A DNA stretch of 11,398 nt from PWQG01 sp041685555 (GTDB lineage: Bacteria; Pseudomonadota; Gammaproteobacteria; Pseudomonadales; Pseudohongiellaceae): positions 1 through 11,398 of the forward strand of contig JAWLFN010000074.1 of assembly GCA_041685555.1 (NCBI GenBank). Direction: 5' to 3'. A program made the translations under genes and the position numbers. Positions 1 through 4,845 of this stretch are shown one piece after another. How positions within the stretch are numbered: the first letter of the stretch is position 1; each line of letters starts with the position of its first letter. The notes beneath the pieces were generated by a model. It made no database searches. It was not told the DNA's origin and was given only the letters and a program-made list of their open reading frames with translations.

Positions 1-554
1 TCGAACCGATAGGGAGGCACTTCCATATTCCGGGAGGCGGGTGAGCCATTGTAGACACGGCCCGCTATATCGAACCGGGAACCGTGGCAGGCGCAGAAAA
101 ATCCACCACGCCAGTCCTCGTCAAACGGCTGCGAGCGCATCTCCAGGCGTGGAGCGGGAGAACAACCCAGATGTGGGCATATGCCGATCAGAACCAGCAC
201 TTCCGGTCTGCGGGAGCGGTGAATATTACTCGCATACTCCGGCTGCTCGGGCTGCTCGGACTGTGGATCCTGTACTTGATCATTGAGCTCGGGCAGCGCG
301 GCCAGTTGTGCCTCGGTGCGGCGCACGATGAAAATCGGCCGCCCGCGCCAGGCGGGAATCGGCCCGAGGATACCGCCTTCCTCGATCTCGCTGACATCGA
401 CACGGACCGGCGCACCGGCCGCCCGTGCTCTGGCGCTGGGATTCCAGGACCCGACAAAAGGTACCGCGGCACCCACCACGCCGGCAGCCCCCACTACAGA
501 AGTTGACCCCAGCAGAAATCGTCTGCGGCCAGAATCGGTTACGTCTACACTCAC
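1..554 (-). CDS. petA: Ubiquinol-cytochrome c reductase Rieske iron-sulfur subunit (3' end outside window)
   Basis: This encodes the 2Fe-2S Rieske subunit of the cytochrome bc1 complex, which carries electrons from ubiquinol to cytochrome c1 on the periplasmic side of the inner membrane. I start it at a GTG (554-552), preceded by GGGAG at a spacing of 8 nt. The N-terminus has a twin-arginine motif (RRRFLLG, residues 10-16) and a hydrophobic Ala/Gly/Val-rich segment (about 18-36), typical of the Tat-exported signal anchor of bacterial Rieske proteins. The two cluster-binding boxes are CPHLGC (126-131) and CACHGS (154-159); the ligands would be C126, H128, C156 and H157, with C131 and C154 as the disulfide pair. 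184 residues are visible, ending near the PPYRF stretch, so probably only 10-20 residues are missing. In relatives petB and petC follow. The proline at 127, where bc1 proteins usually have threonine, is unusual. Confidence 0.97.
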   Translation of the reverse strand, partial: MSVDVTDSGRRRFLLGSTSVVGAAGVVGAAVPFVGSWNPSARARAAGAPVRVDVSEIEEGGILGPIPAWRGRPIFIVRRTEAQLAALPELNDQVQDPQSEQPEQPEYASNIHRSRRPEVLVLIGICPHLGCSPAPRLEMRSQPFDEDWRGGFFCACHGSRFDIAGRVYNGSPASRNMEVPPYRF

Positions 555-661
555 CGTGTTATCTCCCGAACATTATCGTCTGAACAAAAATAATCCGTTG
601 GACTGCCTGTCTGATGCAGGTATCGAGCGATCGCGTGCATGCGCCGCGACAAATGGGCTGA

Positions 662-690
662 ATAGTAGAGAATCTGGCGACTTTTTTCAA
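662..690 (-). promoter_or_regulatory. Predicted sigma-70 promoter for petA
   Basis: On the minus strand TTGAAA (690-685) and TACTAT (667-662) are separated by exactly 17 bp, a good match to TTGACA-N17-TATAAT. Transcription would start near 655, giving a leader of about 100 nt before the petA GTG at 554. It lies downstream of the rpsI terminator, so petA would be transcribed independently of the ribosomal operon. This is predicted from sequence only. Confidence 0.65.
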
Positions 691-720
691 GTCCGCCCGA
701 AGCCAGATCAGCCACAAGCC

Positions 721-736
721 ATTGATGGAAATCAAT
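721..736. promoter_or_regulatory. Perfect FNR/ANR-type palindrome upstream of petA
   Basis: ATTGAT-GGAA-ATCAAT is a perfect inverted repeat. Its core, 722-735, matches the FNR/ANR consensus TTGAT-N4-ATCAA at every defined position. Its centre (728.5) is about 71-74 bp upstream of the transcription start predicted from the petA promoter at 662-690, near the -71.5 spacing known for class I FNR activation. An FNR/CRP-family oxygen sensor acting on bc1 genes is biologically reasonable. Whether it activates or represses cannot be told from sequence. Confidence 0.65.
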
Positions 737-758
737 AAAATATTTTTCTGACTGGCAC

Positions 759-795
759 AAAAAAAGCGCCGGGCCGCTCTCGGCACAGGCGCTTT
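759..795 (-). terminator. Rho-independent terminator of the rplM-rpsI operon
   Basis: On the minus strand, AAAGCGCC pairs with GGCGCTTT (8 bp) and a run of seven T follows. Between the arms lies a second short stem, GCCG-AGAG-CGGC, making a stacked two-part hairpin. It lies 56 bp past the rpsI stop. The opposite strand offers only three T after the hairpin, so termination should be one-way, stopping ribosomal-operon transcripts before petA. Confidence 0.9.
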
Positions 796-850
796 CCCGC
801 AGGCACGACGGAAGCAGCCACACGGCCCGGCTTCCGCGGCACCCGATCCA

Positions 851-1243
851 TCAACGCTTGGAGAACTGAGGACGCTTGCGCGCCTTGCGCAGACCGATCT
901 TCTTGCGCTCCACCGCGCGCGCATCCCGTGTCACGTATCCAGCCTTGCGCAGGACCGGCCGCAATTCTTCATCATAGTCCATCAGCGCGCGCGTGATGCC
1001 ATGACGGATCGCACCGGCCTGGCCGAAACTGCCCCCTCCACGCACTGTCACCGTGACATCGAACTTGTCTGACATGTCCACCAGTTGAAGCGGCTGCCGC
1101 ACAATCATCTGCGCTACTTCCCGCCCGAAAAAGCCATCCAGGGGACGCTTGTTCACGGTGATGTTGCCACTTCCCCGTCTCAGGTAGACGCGGGCTGTCG
1201 CTGTTTTACGTCGGCCGGTGCCGTAATAGTGTGTCGTGGACAT
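851..1243 (-). CDS. rpsI: 30S ribosomal protein S9
   Basis: S9 is a small-subunit protein of the 30S head whose C-terminal tail reaches toward the P-site tRNA. The 130-residue product has the family's usual length. It begins MSTTHYYGTGRRKTATARVYL, has the conserved NITVN and GGGSFGQAGAIRHGITRAL segments, and ends in the basic QFSKR tail. It is the second gene of the rplM-rpsI operon, 45 bp after rplM. The best Shine-Dalgarno-like sequence (AAGAGG) is about 15 nt before the ATG, further than usual, so coupling to rplM translation or leader folding may matter. The start is secure because the N-terminal sequence is conserved. The terminator at 759-795 follows. Confidence 0.99.
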   Translation of the reverse strand: MSTTHYYGTGRRKTATARVYLRRGSGNITVNKRPLDGFFGREVAQMIVRQPLQLVDMSDKFDVTVTVRGGGSFGQAGAIRHGITRALMDYDEELRPVLRKAGYVTRDARAVERKKIGLRKARKRPQFSKR

Positions 1244-1288
1244 AGCGATTTCGATAAACCTCTTGCTTGTTGGGGTGCCCGATCCGCC

Positions 1289-1717
1289 TTACAGCGTCAC
1301 TGACTGCGGCTGCTGGGCGGAATGCGGATGCTCGGCACCCGGATAGACCTTGAGCTTGCGGAACATGGCCCGGCCCAGCGGCGTACGCGGCAGCATGCCC
1401 TTGACAGCCAGCCGGATCACCCGCTCCGGGGATTTTTCCATCATCTTCTCGAAGGATGCTTCCTTCAGCCCACCCGGGAAGCCGGAGTGTGCATAGTACA
1501 TCTTGTCCTTCGCTTTTCGGCCGGTGACCTTCACCTTGTCGGCATTGACCACCACCACATAGTCGCCGGTGTCGACATGCGGGGTGTATTCGGGCTTGTG
1601 CTTGCCGCGCAGCCGGGTGGCGATTTCTGCTGCCATGCGACCCAGAGTCTGGTCCTCGGCATCGACAAGCAGCCAGTTGTTTTCGGCAGTCTGTGGTTTG
1701 GCGCTGAACGTTTTCAT
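1289..1717 (-). CDS. rplM: 50S ribosomal protein L13
   Basis: L13 is an early-assembling 50S subunit protein. I start it at the ATG at 1717, giving 142 residues, the same length as E. coli L13, with the classic MKTFSAKP opening. An upstream in-frame start (near 1747) would add 10 residues and is disfavoured because GGAG lies 6 nt before the chosen ATG. Conserved segments are WLLVDAEDQTLGRMA, the RLRGKHKPEYTPHVDTGDYVVVVNA region, HSGFPGGLK and MLPRTPLGRAMFRKLKVY. It is first in the operon with rpsI and has its own promoter (1757-1785). L13 is known to repress its own operon in E. coli; a hairpin around the ribosome binding site here (1719-1733) would suit that, which is inference. Confidence 0.99.
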   Translation of the reverse strand: MKTFSAKPQTAENNWLLVDAEDQTLGRMAAEIATRLRGKHKPEYTPHVDTGDYVVVVNADKVKVTGRKAKDKMYYAHSGFPGGLKEASFEKMMEKSPERVIRLAVKGMLPRTPLGRAMFRKLKVYPGAEHPHSAQQPQSVTL

Positions 1718-1718
1718 T

Positions 1719-1733
1719 GATCTCCACCAGATC
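1719..1733 (-). promoter_or_regulatory. Leader hairpin enclosing the rplM ribosome binding site
   Basis: Read on the minus strand, GATCT-GGTGG-AGATC forms a perfect 5-bp hairpin with a 5-nt loop, ending one base before the rplM start codon. The Shine-Dalgarno GGAG is split between the loop and the 3' arm, so folding would hide it from the 30S subunit. It is a plausible operator for L13 autoregulation, but the stem is short and unproven. Confidence 0.45.
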
Positions 1734-1756
1734 GGCAATATCTTCAAGGAGCGCGA

Positions 1757-1785
1757 ATTCTACGCAAGAGGCCGTAATGATTCAA
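1757..1785 (-). promoter_or_regulatory. Predicted sigma-70 promoter for rplM-rpsI
   Basis: On the minus strand TTGAAT (1785-1780) and TAGAAT (1762-1757) are separated by 17 bp; the -10 box matches the consensus at 5 of 6 positions and the -35 at 4 of 6. The start would be near 1750, giving a leader of about 33 nt. It sits directly after the zapE terminator-like hairpin, so the ribosomal genes have independent transcription. Confidence 0.7.
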
Positions 1786-1787
1786 GC

Positions 1788-1815
1788 AAAAATTGCCTCG
1801 ACGCCCAAGTCAGGC
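1788..1815 (-). terminator. Probable Rho-independent terminator of zapE
   Basis: On the minus strand GCCTGAC pairs with GTC(G)AGGC (7 bp with one bulged G, loop TTGGGC), followed by AATTTTTG. The zapE stop codon is inside the 5' arm, a compact arrangement. The bulge and the five-T tract make it a moderate terminator, and the rplM -35 box begins only a few bases beyond it. Confidence 0.5.
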
Positions 1816-2895
1816 CCTGTGCTCGCTTCCCAGATACGCTTCCGACTGCATTTCGCGGAGACGGCTTACCGTCCGCTCAAACACGAACGCCAGCTCACGT
1901 CCCTGATACAACTCTTCCATCGGGCAGTCGGCTGAGATGATCAATTTCACTCGCCGATCGTACAACTCGTCCACCAGGTTGACAAAACGCCGGGCGAGAT
2001 CATCATGGCGACTGTCCATGCAGGGCACATCGCTGAGCAGCAACGTGTGGAATTCCCTGGCCAACTCTATATAGTCGCTGGCACTGCGGGGCCCTCCACA
2101 CAGCGCCTCGAAATCGAACCAGATGACATCGTCCGCACAGCGGCGCACGGGTATTGTCCGCCCCAACACGTCGATACTGCCGGCGTCATCCTCGCGGGCG
2201 TGAACCGGCGCCAGTCGCTCGAACCGGCCCGTCATGGCCAGTTCGGCCTCGTTGTCAGCCGGCCAGTGATAGAGGCCCGCCTGCCGCAGCTCTCTCAACC
2301 GGTAATCGACCCCGCCATCCATGTGCATGATGCGGCAGTGTCGCCGCAGCAGATCGATGGCCGGAACAAAGCGCTCGCGCTGGAGTCCATTTTCATACAG
2401 GCGATCCGGAGGCACGTTGGAAGTCGCCACCAAAACCACCCCCCGTCGGAACAGCTGCTCCAGCAAACCCCCAAGAATCATGGCGTCGCCGATGTCGCTG
2501 ACGAAAAACTCGTCAAAACAAAGCACACGGGCCCGGCGGGCCAGGCGCTCGGCAACAGTGTCCAGCGGATCCGCACGCCCCTTCATCGCATCCAGCTCGC
2601 GATGAACCTCCTGCATGAACCGATGGAAATGGGTACGTACCTTGTCATCGACCGGGAGCGCATCATGGAAAAGGTCCATCAGGTAGGTCTTGCCGCGCCC
2701 CACGCCACCGAACAGATACAGGCCACGGGGCGTCACGGGAGCCAGGCCGGGCAATCTGTGCCACCAGCGCCGTGACGGCTGAGCCACGACCGCGTCATAA
2801 ACAGACTGGAGGGCGGCGACGGCTGCCGCCTGCCCGGCATCCGGAATCAGCTCGCCGCGATCCAGATCCTGCTGATATTGCTGCTCTGGCGTCAT
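1810..2895 (-). CDS. zapE: Cell division protein ZapE (AFG1-family ATPase)
   Basis: ZapE is a P-loop ATPase related to mitochondrial AFG1/LACE1. In E. coli it associates with the Z-ring at constriction. Visible motifs are Walker A GGVGRGKT (63-70), the family segment HFHRFM (89-94), Walker B VLCFDEF (124-130), and a sensor-like LVATSNVPPDRLY segment. 361 residues from the chosen start is close to the family size (about 375 in E. coli). I chose the ATG at 2895 because GGGGAG lies 9 nt upstream; a GTG 30 bp earlier (2925) would add 10 residues without a better signal. The gene is divergent from zapG and is followed by its own probable terminator. The same neighbourhood (rpsI-rplM-zapE next to divergent zapG) occurs in E. 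coli. Confidence 0.96.
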   Translation of the reverse strand: MTPEQQYQQDLDRGELIPDAGQAAAVAALQSVYDAVVAQPSRRWWHRLPGLAPVTPRGLYLFGGVGRGKTYLMDLFHDALPVDDKVRTHFHRFMQEVHRELDAMKGRADPLDTVAERLARRARVLCFDEFFVSDIGDAMILGGLLEQLFRRGVVLVATSNVPPDRLYENGLQRERFVPAIDLLRRHCRIMHMDGGVDYRLRELRQAGLYHWPADNEAELAMTGRFERLAPVHAREDDAGSIDVLGRTIPVRRCADDVIWFDFEALCGGPRSASDYIELAREFHTLLLSDVPCMDSRHDDLARRFVNLVDELYDRRVKLIISADCPMEELYQGRELAFVFERTVSRLREMQSEAYLGSEHRA

Positions 2896-2935
2896 TCCAT
2901 CCCGCTCCCCGCCGCTCTGTGTCACCGGCGCGGGA

Positions 2936-2964
2936 ATTCTACCGGCGACCGCCGGTGCTGACCA
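2936..2964 (-). promoter_or_regulatory. Predicted promoter for zapE
   Basis: On the minus strand TGGTCA (2964-2959) and TAGAAT (2941-2936) are 17 bp apart, each with a fair match to sigma-70 boxes (4/6 and 5/6). The leader would be about 35 nt. The spacer contains the inverted repeat at 2941-2956. Confidence 0.45.
2941..2956. repeat. Inverted repeat in the zapE/zapG divergent region
   Basis: ACCGGC-GACC-GCCGGT is a perfect 6-bp inverted repeat with a 4-bp spacer. It sits between the predicted -35 and -10 boxes of zapE, where a bound repressor would block polymerase. It could equally be a chance palindrome in GC-rich DNA; I do not recognise it as a known operator. Confidence 0.35.
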
Positions 2965-3020
2965 GTCTCATCAGCGAATCACTGACGAAGAGGGGGGCGA
3001 CGGCGCGTCTGGAATCAGGC

Positions 3021-3026
3021 TATACT
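3021..3026 (+). promoter_or_regulatory. Possible -10 box for zapG
   Basis: TATACT matches the -10 consensus at 5 of 6 positions and lies 78 bp before the zapG ATG. No convincing -35 box lies 16-18 bp upstream, so this is weak or activator-dependent if real. Transcription from it would include the stem cluster at 3050-3080. Confidence 0.3.
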
Positions 3027-3049
3027 GTCGGTCGAATTTACCGTCCGAA

Positions 3050-3080
3050 CTACACCCGATGTAGTCGGGTTTCATCCCGA
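3050..3080 (+). repeat. Cluster of alternative stems in the zapG leader
   Basis: The run reads CTACA, CCCGA, TGTAG, TCGGG, TTTCAT, CCCGA with no gaps. CTACA can pair with TGTAG, and TCGGG can pair with either copy of CCCGA. Two consecutive hairpins (3050-3064 and 3065-3080) therefore compete with one central hairpin (3055-3069). AAAAATTT and the GGAGG of zapG follow. The short stems make function uncertain. Confidence 0.4.
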
Positions 3081-3104
3081 AAAATTTCTGGAGGCATACT
3101 CATC

Positions 3105-3926
3105 ATGGCTTTGTTGATAGCTATTGGCAGCTTGACAGCTGGCGTCATCATCGGTGTCGTCGCAACATATCGTTTCAGCAACACCAGCCCGGTCAAGGTC
3201 CGCCAGCTGGAGCAGCAGATCGAGGATCTGCAGCAGACGCACAAGGCCTACAGAGAGAATGTCAGCAACCACTTCAGCACGACAGCGGAACTCGTGCAGC
3301 AGATGACTGAAAGCTACAAGGACGTCTACCGGCACCTGGCGTCCGGTGCACAGACGCTGTGCGACCATGAAGTGGCCGACAAGATGCTGCCCGCCGGAGA
3401 GCGTGACAAACTGTTCCAGGAAGAGGAAGGCAAGAGCACGATGGCCCAGGTCCAGGAAGACGCGCCCGGTAACAACGCCGAGGGGCAACAGCCCGAGGCG
3501 CCACGTGACTACGCCGACCGCGAATCCGGTGGTGGCACCCTGTCAGAGGACTACGGCCTGGGAAAGTCCGAAGCGGCGACTGACTCCAACACCGCGGCGA
3601 CCGCCGAACCTGCACAGACAACGCAGAACGGCAGTGCACACACCGACCCCGGCAAGCGGGACAGCGCGGCGGATGGGCAGTCGTCGACCAATGACTCCGG
3701 AAACGACGACGATGTGACAGGCAGGGATGGCTCCGCACACGCTTCGACGGACTGGCAACCGACACCAGACACTGGAGACAGGGCGCAGGAAGAAGACCCT
3801 CTCGCTCCGTACCGGAAGCCCGAAACCGGTGACACTGCCGATGACCGGGCGGAAGAAGCAACCGCTGACGAAGACGTGAGCCAGAATACCAGGGACGAAG
3901 ACCACGAGCGTTCGCAGAAAGGATGA
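3105..3926 (+). CDS. zapG: ZapG/YhcB-family inner-membrane protein (DUF1043) with long acidic tail
   Basis: ZapG (YhcB) is an inner-membrane protein linked to cell division and envelope growth in Gammaproteobacteria. I start it at the ATG at 3105, which opens directly into a transmembrane helix (about residues 2-22) and follows GGAGG at a 10-nt spacing; the open frame extends upstream but has no family similarity there. A coiled-coil-like region (about 31-75; RQLEQQIEDLQQTHKAY) and the HFSTTAELVQQM segment match the family, as does the PRDY motif (133-136). E. coli YhcB is about 132 residues and ends soon after PRDY, whereas this product has 273. The final ~118 residues are low-complexity, rich in D, E, T, S, A and G, and probably disordered. 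The gene is divergent from zapE and ends 10 nt before cysD, suggesting co-transcription with the sulfate genes. Confidence 0.9.
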   Translation: MALLIAIGSLTAGVIIGVVATYRFSNTSPVKVRQLEQQIEDLQQTHKAYRENVSNHFSTTAELVQQMTESYKDVYRHLASGAQTLCDHEVADKMLPAGERDKLFQEEEGKSTMAQVQEDAPGNNAEGQQPEAPRDYADRESGGGTLSEDYGLGKSEAATDSNTAATAEPAQTTQNGSAHTDPGKRDSAADGQSSTNDSGNDDDVTGRDGSAHASTDWQPTPDTGDRAQEEDPLAPYRKPETGDTADDRAEEATADEDVSQNTRDEDHERSQKG

Positions 3927-3936
3927 AGCGACAGCG

Positions 3937-4845
3937 ATGACAGATTACAACCTGACCCACCTCAAACAGCTTGAGGCGGAAAGTATACACATCATCCGGG
4001 AAGTGGCGGCCGAGTTCGACAACCCGGTCATGCTGTACTCGGTCGGCAAGGACTCATCGGTCATGCTGCACCTGGCCATGAAAGCCTTCTACCCGGGCAA
4101 ACCGCCTTTCCCATTGATGCATATCGATACTACATGGAAGTTCCGGGAAATGATCCGGTTCAGGGACAGGCAGGCCGAGAAGCTGGGACTGGACCTGATC
4201 GTGCATATCAACGAGGATGGCGTACGGTCCGGCATCAGCCCCTTCGTCCATGGCAGCGAAAAGCATACGGACATCATGAAAACGCAGTCCCTGCGACAGG
4301 CACTGGACAAATACCAGTTCGATGCCGCATTCGGTGGCGGGCGTCGCGACGAAGAGAAGTCCCGGGCCAAGGAACGCATTTTCTCATTCCGCGACAAGAA
4401 CCATCGCTGGGATCCCAAGAATCAGCGACCGGAACTGTGGAATATCTACAATTGCCGTGTCAACCGGGGCGAGAGCATTCGCGTCTTCCCCCTGTCCAAC
4501 TGGACCGAGCTGGATATCTGGCAGTACATCTACCTGAATGACATCGATATCGTGCCTCTGTACTTTGCCAGACCGCGCCCGGTGGTCAACATGGACGGCA
4601 CCGACATCATGGTCGATGACGAACGCATGCCCATCACCGGCGACATGAAGGTACAGACCAAAATGGTGCGCTTCCGGACCCTGGGCTGCTACCCGTTGAC
4701 CGGAGCGGTCGAATCCAGCGCCACAACGTTGCCGGAGATCATCCAGGAAATGCTGTTGACCACCACCTCGGAAAGACAGGGTCGGGTCATCGACAGCGAC
4801 CGCTCCGGATCCATGGAAGAGAAGAAGCGACAGGGTTATTTCTGA
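3937..4845 (+). CDS. cysD: Sulfate adenylyltransferase subunit 2
   Basis: CysD is the small, catalytic subunit of ATP sulfurylase. It forms adenosine 5'-phosphosulfate (APS) from sulfate and ATP, driven by GTP hydrolysis in CysN, in the cytoplasm. It belongs to the PP-loop N-type ATP pyrophosphatase family; SVGKDSS (residues 35-41) is the signature. The GGGRRDEEKSRAKER segment, the NIYNCRVNRGESIRVFPLSNWTELDIW-type region and the C-terminal SMEEKKRQGYF are characteristic. At 302 residues it equals the E. coli protein. Its stop overlaps the cysNC start by one base (TGATG), indicating translational coupling. The start lies 10 nt after zapG; the nearest Shine-Dalgarno-like AAGGA is 13 nt away, and a five-codon mini-ORF (3923-3940) bridges the junction. 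Confidence 0.98.
   Translation: MTDYNLTHLKQLEAESIHIIREVAAEFDNPVMLYSVGKDSSVMLHLAMKAFYPGKPPFPLMHIDTTWKFREMIRFRDRQAEKLGLDLIVHINEDGVRSGISPFVHGSEKHTDIMKTQSLRQALDKYQFDAAFGGGRRDEEKSRAKERIFSFRDKNHRWDPKNQRPELWNIYNCRVNRGESIRVFPLSNWTELDIWQYIYLNDIDIVPLYFARPRPVVNMDGTDIMVDDERMPITGDMKVQTKMVRFRTLGCYPLTGAVESSATTLPEIIQEMLLTTTSERQGRVIDSDRSGSMEEKKRQGYF

Noticed and set aside
2005..2775. A 256-codon open frame antisense to zapE.
   Set aside because: It is the mirror of a conserved ATPase with intact Walker motifs; no ribosome binding site or domain was seen.
2896..2925. Upstream GTG start for zapE, adding 10 residues.
   Set aside because: The internal ATG at 2895 has GGGGAG at good spacing, and the extra residues (MTQSGGERDG) look non-conserved.
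2772..3104. N-terminal extension of zapG in the same open frame.
   Set aside because: It would put 111 Arg/Pro-rich residues before the membrane helix, run into zapE antisense, and ignore the GGAGG-linked ATG at 3105.
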